From the NCBI GenBank assembly GCA_019649035.1, contig BMAT01001126.1, forward strand, positions 62,773 through 86,863: DNA of 24,091 nucleotides, written 5' to 3'. The position numbers and the translations under genes are program-made. This document shows, one piece after another, positions 1 to 13,500 of the stretch. The first letter of the stretch is position 1. Every line of letters starts with the position of its first letter. This DNA is from Elysia marginata. Its lineage: Eukaryota; Mollusca; Gastropoda; Plakobranchidae. Under the pieces are notes generated by a model. That model made no database searches. It saw only the letters and a program-made list of their open reading frames with translations, and was not told where the DNA came from.

Positions 1-83
1 GACAGACAGAGACAGACAGGGAGAGAGACAGAGAGAGACAGAGAGAGAGAGATAGAGAGAGAGGGAGAGACAGACAGACAGAC

Positions 84-120
<37 letters not shown>

Positions 121-159
121 GAGACAGAGAGAGAGGGAGAGACAGACAGACAGACATAC

Positions 160-220
<61 letters not shown>
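1..220. repeat. GA/GACA compound microsatellite
   Basis: About 220 nt of alternating (GACA)n, (GA)n and (GATA) units on the plus strand. A GGGAGAGACAGACAGACAGA-type block occurs twice (near 62-85 and 133-156), pointing to internal duplication. It runs off the left edge. On the coding strand it is a long CT/TCTG tract starting about 8 nt after the exon 19 donor. Confidence 0.95.
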
Positions 221-223
<3 letters not shown>

Positions 224-228
224 CAAAC

Positions 229-393
229 CTGTTGAAGGGTATTCAGATCCCAAACCCGTATAGTGTGATCCTCAGATACAGACGCCAGTTGCTGATGGTG
301 GGGATCCACAGAGAAGCAAGAAACACGACCAGTGTGAGAACGCATCAGGGTGGAATACTGCCGGGATGGTACATCCAGGATACCTAGGTTGCC
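229..393 (-). CDS. WDR90: WDR90 exon 19 (residues 704-758): WD40 blade, last exon in window
   Basis: The acceptor is CTTCCATCAG and the donor is CAACAG|GTTTGT. It encodes GNLGILDVPSRQYSTLMRSH, TGRVSCFSVDP, HHQQLASVSEDHTIRVWDLN and TLQQ. It is a canonical WD40 repeat (SH...LASVSEDHTIRVWD) and matches vertebrate QLATVSQDRTVRIWDLATLQQ. The donor is followed after about 8 nt by a 220-nt microsatellite, so the next exon lies outside the window. Confidence 0.97.
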
Positions 394-3300
394 CTGATGG
401 AAGCATGATCATGTGATGAATTTTGTGACAAAATGCATCATAAGACAAAGGCAAAAACTGAGAAACAACATAGAGGCCTACAACTTTCAAATCCCAACAG
501 TCTACAAATTGAACTATGTAAGTCTACATGTAAATAATACATGCTAACAACCATGCTAACATGGCAACAATCATGTTAACATGGCAACAACAATCATGAC
601 AGTGATACCACCACTTGACATGTACTGTGCTGACACTACTATCTAATAAATGAAAAAAAAAAGATGGTTATAGTCTCAAGATGATATTATCCTCTCCAGA
701 AGGCCATGAACACTAGAACAAATTCAACTCATATTTTAGAGCATTATAGCATGGTTGCCTCTCAAGTGCAAAAATACTGACATACCACAATTCTCAAGCA
801 GTGCCTTCAGCCACATACCTATTTTACAGGTAGGTGAACACAAAGTGTTGATAAATTGCTTTACTTATGCAATTACAGTACAACATAAGTCGTGGTTGAG
901 AATCAAAGCCCCAACCACAGGATCTTGATTCCGATGCGTAAACTACTGAGCCACGCAATTCCACAGATGCTTCTTGAACCCTAAACAGAAATTGATCACA
1001 CAACTTACCGTCGAAGTTCCAGCCAGTATTTTCAATCCGTCGCCTGAAAGACGCGATGCAGTCACAGGACCTTCATGGGCTAGAGCAAGATGAGATATAA
1101 AAAAAATTGGTGAAAGAACCCAACAAATTACAGAGAAACAGAAGGCAAACTACTGTATTCCAAGTCTTGTTTTTTTTCTATCATCTAAGCCAGGTGACTC
1201 AGACTTATAGAGACTAATGGCCATCTTTTTAAATTATGGATAAATCTTTACTTGGAAAAGAAAGGAAAAGATTCAAGGGCATGATTAAAAATCACTTAAA
1301 GTGTTTTACGAAACATTAAAGAAAAGACAATTGTATATTTTTGCCGTTTTTAACACAAAGCCAGAACATAATGGATAAAGTTTTTGTTCGTAACTTTTTA
1401 AATGCAACAATTACATTTTAAAACATTAGGGTGGAATGATGAAAACAAAAATATAAAACAAAAAAGGTTTTTTATTTGTAAAAAATGTCATTACTGTATA
1501 CATAAAAAACGATCACAGTATGAAATTAAAACTAAAAAAAAAATACTGACCAGACTTATTTCAATTTCTGAAGCATAAAGAGAAAGACAAACCATCAACT
1601 AGATCTGGGAACAAACTTCACTGACCTGCTTCTAAATAAACATAAGCAAAATCTAGAGGCCACAGTCTGAGGTAGCCATCATCTGATCCAGTCACACAGA
1701 AAGTTTCATTGAGATGCATGGAGTTGATAGATATAGAGCCACCTGGTCAAAACAAGGAATAGTTACAGAGAGAAACAAAGTTAATCATAGAAACAAAGTT
1801 TCTGACACAAGCTGATAATGAAATGGGGAATTCTTAAAGTTTTTTCCTTCAAGCCTAGAAGCGCCACATTTGCATGTGCCATATTTTCAGTAATAGTTAA
1901 TTCTGAAGAAAGAACTTCTCATTTATAGGCCCGATCTTAAAGGGGCTGTGGTACTTCTAGGGTAAAAATAAAAGCACGGAACCCAGATTCCTTAAAGATA
2001 AAGGAACAGACACTTTTGATGCCCTCCTTCACTAAACTGATTGGCATTGGCTTTAAGGGTATGAGCAGCAGATAAGGGATTTTTTTTTTTCAAACAGTAT
2101 AATATGTCCTTAAAGAGTATTTTAAAATATTGTTTATGGTATAAAACATGCAGCTTATGGAAACCACATGTTTTGGCAGCTATACTGGATAAAAATAGCA
2201 AAATTTGGACATGTTCAAACAAAAATTCAACTCCTCGATTTGCATCCTACAAATTGCACTAGTATTTTCTCATCAATACAATATAAAAATTTTGTCAAAA
2301 GCATTTATCTATAACAGTTGAATTAATTAAACTGAAGGGGAGGGAGGGTCATAAAACTACAAGAGGATTAGAATAAAGACGAGGAAAATATTGGTTGTAG
2401 AGAGGTTTAAAGAATAAAGAGAGGGGGTTAAGAGGAAATTCATAGGCAGAATTAGATGGGCAGCATGTTGGCCTAAGCCCAGAAAGAAAAAAACAGGTTT
2501 AATATCTATAAATTAATCAATATAACATGATTGTGAGAACAAAAAGAAAGGAAGAGAAGTTTTTAAAGGAGCTGAATCCATTCTCATATTAAAGCCCCGG
2601 AATCATGGGAATTTTACCAGTAAAATTGTATTTATTATTATTAAATTGTTAAGTCGTCAAAGTCAACTCTTTGTTATTTAAACACATCGTTTTAGTTCCG
2701 CAAAATTGGGATTTTTTTTCCAGATCCCATTAATGTGCCACCTGAGTCCTCAGCATCCTTTATCTTGGTTCCTTTCCCTGATTTGTTTTTGATAGGCAGC
2801 AGTCTGCGTACATGGTGTAAGTTCAGTTTGCTGTAGTCAACTTCAAAGATGAAGCCAGACTTGGAGCAAGCATAGCTGGCAAAAGAAGATATGAACATTT
2901 TTTTTACTTATCCCAACTTAAGAAATTTATGCATGTACATCTCTGTCATCAAAACATACATACAAACACCTATAACATTTTTCAACATTACAATTGTTCA
3001 ACGTAAATGTACAGCAGATTACTACAGCTTTAACTTGTATGTGAAAATATGCAGTTGAAGATTTTACTAATTTATCTAATACTAGACTAAAAGACTTAGC
3101 TTAAGTCATCATTTTTGTTTAAAAAAAGAATGTAAGTTCAAAATAAGAAATAAAATATCTGGTTCTTATTTTTCTTCCACACTTAAAAATGGCATCTGTT
3201 AAGCTTTGCCAGATTAAGTACTTGGATGTAAAGTAAAAAAATGTAAAGAGCGTTTTATATAGCGTTTATCCCCTATATGCTAAGCAATCTACATGGGTAC

Positions 3301-6300
3301 CCTAACAGGCCATTACAAACCAAAGTACCTTCAGATCTTGCAGAGGAGAAGCAATTGTAAAGGGCATCACTCTAGCATTTTGACAAGATCTTTCACTGCC
3401 TATAGTTGTGTACTCTTTAGCGCATGAATGAGGCGAAGAAATATGTGTAAATAGCCTTTCTCAAGGACTAAACGTTGACCTGATGAAAGCAGGACTCAAA
3501 CCCCTGACCTCTCAGTCCGAAAGCCAAGTGTCTACCACTAGACCAAGTAAATTGGTTGTAAATAACTTGTTTAAATGCAGTTAAATGAGGAATAAACTAC
3601 TTTATAATGCCCAAAAATGGCCAAAATTGAAACGAGGGCCTAATTTTTTGTCCTTCTTTGCTCACATATAGCATACATTTATTTCACATTAAAATGAAAA
3701 CTGATCAAAGTCAATTGCCTTTGAACATCAGATATAAAAATATGTCAATAGAAAACTTCTTATGTTCTAGACATCACAAATTCAAGTAACATAAATTTAT
3801 AAGTAAACTTTTTCTGTCTTTCTTACCATTGTAAACCTACAAAGAGTGATAATGTCAAGCAATTGTAACACTCATAAGCTCAGAATAACGCTGTAATGAA
3901 AACATTCATGTTTTGAAAATGAAAACATTCATGTTTTGAAATATAAAAATCCTAAAACCTACTCGCAAGACACATCAACTCATGCAAAAAAAAAAAAGGC
4001 AAAAAAAAAACCAAAACAAACTTACAAGAGTCTACTCTCAGGTTCAGCGTCAACATGAGCAGCTGTTTCAAAGCAGATGTCTGTAAACTCCATCGATGTG
4101 TACTCCCCAAGAGCAACAGGAGCTGACCTCAGAGATCCTTCCTTGATCCTCCAGATCCTGATATTGTCCTGCCCACAAGATGCCATTCTGTTCCAGTTGG
4201 GAAATACACAACAGCAGCAATGTTTTATGGGACCTTTCTCTGATGATGTCAGCTTTTTTCAGCTGATTTTTTAACCCCCACCCTCCCACTTGTCAGCCTT
4301 GAGTCTGGGTTCCTCTTGTGCTCCCCATCCCTCCCCAAGCTGGTTAAAATAAGCTTTTGAGTTTAATTTTTTTAACATATTGCACATTAAATTTGTCAGG
4401 AACACCACCAAACAGGTTGTTATATTTCAAGTAGCAACAAAAAATGAATAATGCTAAAAATTGGCAATTTAGTTCATTACATTTGTAAACAGAACTACTC
4501 TCCATAGAATGCAGAAAGAGGTCACATTAAAAAAAGATGTACACTGTTGGGTAGAGGTTCATTACTTTACTATTTAAAAGTAGCATTGATAGATCTATAA
4601 TTTTGCAGTTTAATAGTTTTCATTATAAGAGGAGAACAATCCATGTTTTTCAAAGCTGACATCAACTTTTCCCTACCCCTCCCCTGTTTTTCAGAGAGTC
4701 AACTTTGAAACAGCTGGTACACCTCCTATCCCCTAATCTGACATCATTAAAAAACAACCCTTTTGTTTACTTAGGTCTGGTTTACGAGCTAAAGAGAAAG
4801 CATTATCAATTTTTGCAACACACCAAATTTTATTAAAATGCTTTAACAAAATAATTCTTGCTTTCTTTCCCAAAGCCACTACAATGAAGTCATTGCAGTT
4901 ATTGGTCTTGTTTCAAGCAAAAACTTGCAAAAGACTAAATTTAAGATGACCTTTTTCAAGTTTCTCAGAAATATATAGATGAGAAAAATAATGCAGCATT
5001 TTATAATCCATGCATAGACCACATGTACAATCTCAAATAATATATATTTAAATGCTACTACATAAGACGGTACAATAAAATAAAAAATAAGAAACTAATT
5101 CTGATTTAAGCTTCTTATATTTTAAAAACCTAAAAAAGCAAGTTTATGATGATTGAAGAAAGTAGACAATGCAAACAGACACAGAACAACAACCTGGTAT
5201 CATCAAATGGCGCGATTACAATTCTGGTTATATCCACATCTGTGTGGGCTTTTGCCACCAACGTCATTTCTCTATGCTTGGCCACTCTTGAAGTATTCCA
5301 AATCACCACCATCTGGGAGAAGCGGAGAAAATAGAAATATCTTTTTAAGAAAATTATAAATTGCATGGTTTTTGATGATATAATTATATTCCAAAGAGAA
5401 CTTTTAACTGTAAGCTGAAAATAAAAACAAAACAAACAAAGTCTTAAAAGCACAAAATTTGCATTGTCTTGCAACAAGGGGGAATGAGCCGAAGTCAGAA
5501 AGTTATTTAAAGCCATAAAAACTGTAATATCTTTCCACAAAATAGTGATAATTTTATGAAATTTTAAAAGTTTGGAACCTTAGCAAAATGTCTTGTTCAA
5601 AGCAGTAATGACTTTGAAAGTAAAAACTGCGACACACGACTCATTCACCCTATGCAAGGCATATGTGTTATAATATTAGTCCAAATAAGCTGCATGTTTC
5701 AATTTTCAAATTAAAAGTTGCCTTTTTGTTTGTCCTCATACATTGTAAACTCTATCTAAAATAAAATAATTCGTTTTCTTCTTTCCCCATGTATATCTTC
5801 TCTCTGAGTATAACTGTCTTGCTCTTAGATTTTCTTCCACATAGGGTCTACTCCCATTGAACGGTGCTCCCCATTGCATCAAAAACCGAAGATTGCACAG
5901 CGAAAATTTAAAAAAAAAAAAATAAACCACTATCCACCATGCTCAGTGTGCAGTCCTGATCTTCACCTATCAAAACCAGATTATGGCCCCAAATTTTTTC
6001 TCCTAACCTCTACCATTCCCTAGATGTTTAGAGTGGCAGCCCGGCAACAGTCTGAGACAGTTGTGTCCTAGGACAAACTTTCTTCATTGCCAAAATTGGA
6101 CTAGACCTAGATTCTACAAACTGGTAAGATATTTAAAAACTTTACGCCATTAAAAAAATGTATCACCCAAGGACTCAAAGAAAGAAAGATTTTGACTCTA
6201 GAGCAGGGTGGTTGGCATTATAGCAAAGTCTGGTCCTTGGTCAATAACAGCTATTGACTGTGCTATCCTAATCTTCACAAATCAAACCGATGGCAATCTA

Positions 6301-9300
6301 GCCATGATTTTCAAGGGCAATATTCTTTATCTTGCATGTTATTCTACATCCTTTGGCCGATTTAATTAATACTTCTGCAAATACAGACTTAATCATTTTA
6401 ATACAGATATGATGCTCTGCTTCAGATCTAGGCATATTATAAACTAAAATGTCCACTACCATTTCAACAATACTTTTTACAGTAGGCTGTTGTGATGGAA
6501 ACAGTGCTAAATGGGTCCACGAAGATGAACTTTTCTGAGCTTCTCAACATTAAAAACCATATATATTAATCAAAACTTTCAGGTAAGATATTAAAACTTC
6601 TTTTGCTAAAAAACAGATGAAAAAAGAAAAAAAAATAATTGTAAAAGAATTTTCTCAGATGAAAACTTCCAAAACCGGATTCAGTTGGAGTAGCCAAGAG
6701 ACACACACAAAAAAACTGGTCATTCAGATTAGATGAACTCCATTCATTTCTACAAGAAGCACAAACAAAGACTTAAAGCTTGACTGTAGGCAAGTGGAAC
6801 AACTCACATTTTTTCCTTGACCGTCTTTTCCCACGCCACAAAGAACAGTTCCTTTAGATGAAAAACTGGATCCAGAGAAATAATTATATTGTGTTTTGTG
6901 AGAATGAGACATTCAACTTTGCTGCATAAAAAAAAATTAACATTTGTACTAACCTTATTTTTTGTGTTAGTAAAGGCTGTCTGTACATGCAAAAGATTAT
7001 TTTTAAAAGTAGGGAAACTACATATGCATGAAAACTGTTAATAATGAATGAATAAAAGAAACATTCAGCTACAGGTCCAACATCAAAGATTATGATACAA
7101 GGTTAGAATTTTTTTTCAAAACTTTTACAATGGGATCCACTTAAAATCAACAAGCTCTAGCTTAAAGTTTGGCAGTCCCTTTTTAATTTTATTTCTTTAT
7201 ATTTTTGTATAATGAAAGTCAAATCATTTTTTTTCTGGCCTGATGTACCAAACTTATCTAGATTCCACTTTATCTTTACTGATCTGCTATTGCAGTATTA
7301 TTTTTAAAATATAAAAGTGAATGAGTCAGATGTCCCAATTTTCACCTTTAAACGCATTGCTGTTTTGAACAAGACACTTCTCTAAACTTCCAAACATAAC
7401 TATTGTAAAATTATCAATATTCTGTCCAAATATATTAAAATTTTCGTTGGTTTGAATGATAGAGAAAAAAGAAGAAAAACAAAGTAGAACCTTAAATGGT
7501 GTTCTTGAAAAAGAAAAGGAATTTGTGAAGTCCAACTAATTCCCACTGATGTGATATTTCTTTTTGGAAAATGTCAAGTGTATAGTGGCATCCCTGACTA
7601 AATGACGACGAGCTGACCCTCACCTCACGCAGGCTAGAGAGTGAACATGAACTTTGCCGATGGCCAAACACTCCCCAGAGGAAAACTTCCACACTCTCAC
7701 AGTGCTCATGGGCCCAGTTTGACCGCTGGCTAGCAGGCTTCCATTGCTTGTCAGAGACAGACAGGACACCTGGTGACCAGAGTACAGTAGCAGAGATTTA
7801 GACAACTCTTTACATCTTCACACTTTTTATGTTATACCAGAATTAGATGATTTTTTTCAATTGATTACATCTTTGTTTCAATAAACTAATGATTTTTTTC
7901 AATTTAACATAGCTACAGGTGTTTCTTTCTTTCCATAATAAAGATTTTTACCTTTTGCTGGGGAAACCGGAGTTGATTGTAAAGATACACTATCTTTTCA
8001 CACTTTACATTTTCAGAAATATTTTTCTTTGTCCCCAATGACTACTTGAATAAAACTTTTTTCCCTATTTGATAAAAACCTTTTCAAATATTATAATGAC
8101 TGAAACATTAAACCTTTTTATTTCAATTTGACAATTAACTTTCTTCCTTCCTCGTCTATATATTTCGATCACCAGTTATCGATGACGTCATCAGTGAATA
8201 AATTATCTATTTGTGATTGAATGAAAGCAGAAATCTATTTCCTATGAATAATAAAAGCTAAATATACCCTCAGAAATCAACAGAAACATTTTGGTTTATT
8301 TTTTTATTTAGTTATTAGATTAAAAAAATGTTGTTTCTTCGTTACCAGCCTGCCACCATCTTGAATGTAGTTATTGCGGTAAAAATCATTCTTGCCAGTT
8401 TTAAAAAATATGTATAAAAATCAAGAATGAGATTTTTAAAGTAAAAAAATTTGATTTGGACCCAGGTGAAGTGTTTTTTTTTCGTTCATAATTATTTCTT
8501 TTTTCATTAACCAATTTTATGGTGTGAAAAGTCTATTTTTAGTACAAAAATAGGTCAAATTGTGTAATATGATGTGATATAATAAAAAAACCCATTTTAC
8601 ATGAAAGCCTATTCATTTGCCATCAAAACATTACATGGCACTTAAGACTCTGAACAGTTGCACTTGCTAAAAGCTGCTATACAAAAAGTAGACTCTCAAA
8701 TTTATATTCGGTTCCTAAAATAGTGGGGAAGGAAGAGAGTTAAGCAAGTGAATAATAAAAGCAAATTTGCCGAACACAAATCATGCTTATATAAAGCTGA
8801 TGTGAGCCTTTTTTGCATCTATCGTTTGTTAAAGTCATAGCTTTTGCTGGGCCTGTATGAACCAATGTTACCCTTTCAAATGTAAAATTCTATAAAATGA
8901 GAAAATCATTTTAGTTTGGATGGACTTACATGATTTTAGAAGGAAAAATGTTTCCTTATTGAAAAAACATTTTGGTTGAAACATGTACTTTTGAGCTACA
9001 CATTTAAGTTCAGAGGTTTTTACTTGCACACAATAAAGGCAGCCAATTCATTGTTACCAACCAACCTTATCTGTGTGGCCGATAAAAAATCTTTGCTGCC
9101 CTGTTGCAAGTTTGAGAACTACCACGACAGCATGGCACGGGTATACGACTGAGGAGCCGTCTGATGACCACAGCGCCTAGTATCAGACAAACACAAATGG
9201 TAAGTTAATCAAGGCTTCAAATTTTGAAATAACAATTAAGAAAGTTTGAAACAGTTTCTATATTTGTCATTTCACATAACACTGTAGCTTGCTGAGAGTA

Positions 9301-10508
9301 TAACACAAAAATTCTTATCGTACGAAAAAATTGATAAAAAAACAAACAAAGGTGATCAAAACTGAGGATAGTTGGGATACTGCCCTTGTTAATATTTGAA
9401 ACATACATCTTTAGCAGCATTTTCTAAGCTGAGACACTAATAAACAAGAAATATTACGAGCTATGACAGCCACTCTCATATTATCATCTGCTTCACTTAA
9501 AAAGTTAAAACATCATAGCAAGAATGAGTATATGAATCAAAGAAATGTAAGACAGAACACAGTCTAAAATCAATAATCTTGATACAATTGAAAATCATTA
9601 TTGAGCTCAATACAGTTGCAAATCTAAAATCACATCAATGTTATACATGCTTACATCAATGGCTTTTCTAACAGGACTCTAAGGTATCCTACACTTACTA
9701 AAAGATATTTAATTGAAAAAATCTATGCGCTATAAACTAAAAAAAAATCATCAGAACATTTCGCTTCATTGTTATTGATTTAGTGAGGTGTAAAAAACCA
9801 ACACTTACGTCTTGGTAAGTTGCTCCTCCAAATCCAACAATTTTCTTGAGTTTCATCACCGGATCTGGCTCTAGGGACTGTTATTAAAATGAAAACAAAT
9901 AAAAATTAATTACCACACATCATACTCTAAATTAAGCATTCTTTTAGGGGGATTATAAAAGTGTATTTAAGACAGGAGCTTCTAAATTTTTGACATTGTA
10001 AAGACAGAGCTTTCAGGATAAATGAATGTAGAAGCAATGCAAACATTAATCTACTTTCACTGGTTGCAAAGTGAATAGGGGACATAACTCTCCTCATTAG
10101 CACCTTAATGAAGCTTGATAATTCTAAAGTACTCTATTCAGACAGCCGTTCACCAAAGCCAAAAACTTAACTTGGTTTACCTTGTAGGGACGAGAAACAT
10201 CTTCTGAGAACATCTCTTTTTTTGGTTTCTGCTGAGGAAAAAAAGACAATATGAAAAACACCTTCATACAAGCTATCTGTAACTACTCCCTAATTATTCT
10301 ACCCATGGTTCTTTTTTACAGAAAACTTAATTAGCTCACACTTTTTGACTTACTATCTTTTTCTTTCAACACAATGTATGCTATCATCCATGTTAGAAGC
10401 TGTTTCAATAGTTATAACCAAGCTCTTTTAGAACAGCTAGAATAATTTCAAACTTCAACTAAACAAAAAATCCTAAAACTGCCAATTAAAAGAATGATCT
10501 CCTTAACC

Positions 10509-10540
<32 letters not shown>

Positions 10541-13500
10541 TGTATCATGTGGCCCAAAAGAAAGTCCTCAAATTCGTCACCCTATAATTTCACACCTGTT
10601 TGCAGCATTTACATGGAAATGCAGAATTAGTAACACAAATTATTTATGTCAAAGTGTGTCAAATTTTAAGCTTCTGGCTTCATTGGTTTAGAAGTCATTT
10701 GTCATTTGATTCTAGGCACCTCAGATGTGAAAATACAGTCAATGTGCTCCAGCGTAATCTGTTTTTCAAGAGATCTGTAAAACCTACTTCCAGCTGAACA
10801 ACATCTCTAACTCTTTTGCGCCAGGTTGCAATTGCCTTTCTCACTTGCTCAATACCCATTTGTTTCCGGCACTCCTTTATTTTTGTTTTAAGTTTATTTT
10901 CAGTAACAGGAATCGACCGTCCCATGTAAGCCTTCTCAGCAAGCGAGTCCCACGTTGCATAGTCCATCAGATTAAAATCTGAAGATTCTGGTGGCCAGTC
11001 ATCTTGGGCACTGAAATCGACTCCTTGATCTATGAGAAATTGTTGGGTTTCACAGCTTGTGTGCAAAGTAAAACCATTTTGTTGCAGAATACCATCACCT
11101 TCAGGATAATTTTTGTGACATGAAGGAAGGGTTTCTTTTTAAAGCAGAGAGATGTAATTCTCTGAATTGACCTTCATAGTTTTTGTGTGGTGGTCGATGT
11201 GTGTTTTTCTTAGTTTAGGTAACTTTTTTTTTAAACATGTGATGTTTTGTGCTTTTTTAAAGGATTTTGTTGATATTTGGCGTGGTATTGTAGTCATAGT
11301 TGGTTTATCGTATGCCTAAAATATATGACAATTGCACAAAGACTGTCTGTGATATGGTGCTCCAGAGTTGGGGACGGTTTTTGTAGGCCACCCAAAATAT
11401 ACACGTGGATTCAAAGTACACATTGTTTCTTCGAAAATAAAGAAAAATATGGATATATTTCTCTCTTTTGTACTGAAATCCTTAATTTTCACAATAATTT
11501 CTTTATACCTTCATGAGCTTTTCTTTGCCCGACGCCAGCCTTTCCTTCACACTACCTCTACCCATCTCATCAGGATGAGCGTAAACGTGAACTTCGTCTG
11601 GGTGGTTGCTGCTGTAGTCACTAGACATGTGTGGTAACTCTTTGGTGACATTGTCATATTTCGGCCCCTGAAACAGATACAAAAGCAAGTACAACAAGAT
11701 TGTAAAAATTAACATTTTCCTTGAGCTTTCAGCAGCCAGAATTTCATGAAACATTGTTGCATTAAACTGTTTATTTTTCATTGAAATGTAATTGTGGTCA
11801 GTTCTTTAGTTTCACGAAAAATATTATTGGAGTATCTATTTAATTTTTTTTTCACCAACACAAAAACGAAATAGAATTTATTGCTGGTATCACAAAGCCT
11901 TCTTTCAAGTTAAGTTCACAGTTGAAACAGGATGGCAATACTACCGGTGGTTAGTTATTAACCCCTTCACTGCCAAGCCTGAGTCTCCCTTGGGGTAGAC
12001 AATTCTTGTTTTTTTTAATCTTATGAACGGTCAAAGGCAGATATCCATAAGAAACTTGTGAACATGGTAAGCCAAAGAGATTATTTCCCTTGCTAAAATT
12101 AAATTTGCAATTTTTTTCAGTTTGACTATTTTTTAACAAAAATTTTGAATGGTAAAGGCTGAATCTACCTGGCAGTGAAGGGATTAAAAATAGATTGATA
12201 GTAACCAAACAATAATACAAAATAATCATAACAAAACTCACCCTATTTTAATTTTATATCTAACAAAAAAAATCTAAGGATAATTTTTGACCTTAAGTGT
12301 TCTATCAAAAGGTCTACAATTCTCGCCTTGAAATTTGAAATTAACTGACCTGCTTTGGAGCAGTGATCTTGTTGATCATCGACACCCGATCAGACACACA
12401 CTTGCTCACGTCAACAGTTCTGGGTAGGATCCTTCTTGGTGGTATAGTGGATTCATCATTTTCACTGGAACCAGCTAAAAGCAGTAAAAGTGCAAAACAT
12501 AAGACAAATTTTGTAGGTTGTAAAAACTTTAATGTAAATATGATGGAGAGGAGCAAAAAAGAAGAAAGTGGAAAAATTCACAGCTGAAATTACAATAGGC
12601 CATTTTTTATTGCTATCTGCCACTTGAAAAAGTGAACATTTACACCCACTCATAGATACGAATTAAAACGCTAATAAAATTGAATACCAGTTTCATAGAG
12701 CTATAGTTAGTGTTGTGTTAAAGACTGCCCTTCACAAATTTTTTTAATGATATTTGACGCACCTGCTTTTCCAAATTTGGACTTCGGACTGCACACTTGC
12801 ATGGAATCAAATGGTTTCTTTGTACTGTCGCTGGGAAATCTGAGAGAGAAAAAAGTCATTGAGTACCTGATGCAGTATCATGGTCAGAATCTTTGATATG
12901 GGAGGTCTCCTTGGATTTGACTTCATAGTATGAACAGAGGTATTACACGTGACAAAAAGTTAAGACAAACAAAGCTGCTATATTCACAAAGTTTGAAAAA
13001 GAAATAATTTTTTGGAAGACATGTAGGCAAAAATTGAAGAGAAATAATGGAGATTTTTTTTTGTATAAAAACCTCTGTAACAGAAATTATAACATTAACC
13101 AAATAAGAATTAAAGACGAAGAAATTGAGTCCCCACAATTAAATGAGTTCTTCTGCACTATAAGAAACCACTCCTGTAATGGAGTGTAGATTTCGTTCAT
13201 TAAAACAAAAACTTGTACAAAAGTAAATTGAACAGTTTAAGTAAAATCTATCAACCTGAAGATAACAAAAGCTAAAATTTTAAAGACTTAAAATCATTGA
13301 GATACCTTATCCATTCATAACAGTCATGCCAAAGCTCTCCTTTGCCTACAGGGTAGGACATATCTCGAGGCAATGGACAGATACCATGGCTCATTAGTCC
13401 CTCACGTTTTGCATCAGACATTGTCAGTCCTAAAAAACGTTGAAGAAAACATAAAGATATTATGCTACACACATCTTATTTAATTTGGAAAAAAACTATT

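Noticed and set aside
1-220. CRISPR-like array
   Set aside because: The repetition is simple dinucleotide and tetranucleotide units without spacers, in a eukaryotic context.
3475-3550. Functional tRNA gene
   Set aside because: The acceptor stem does not pair and a SINE body follows, so a SINE head is the better reading.
5146-5359. Plus-strand open frames over exon 14
   Set aside because: They are antisense shadows of the minus-strand WD40 exon, which has clear similarity.
10494-10797. Plus-strand ORFs beginning in the TA/CA microsatellite
   Set aside because: They translate the microsatellite and the non-coding end of the Tc1/mariner element.
11951-12241. 96-codon minus-strand open frame in intron 7
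   Set aside because: It is a read through the piggyBac MITE and flanks; no transposase motif.
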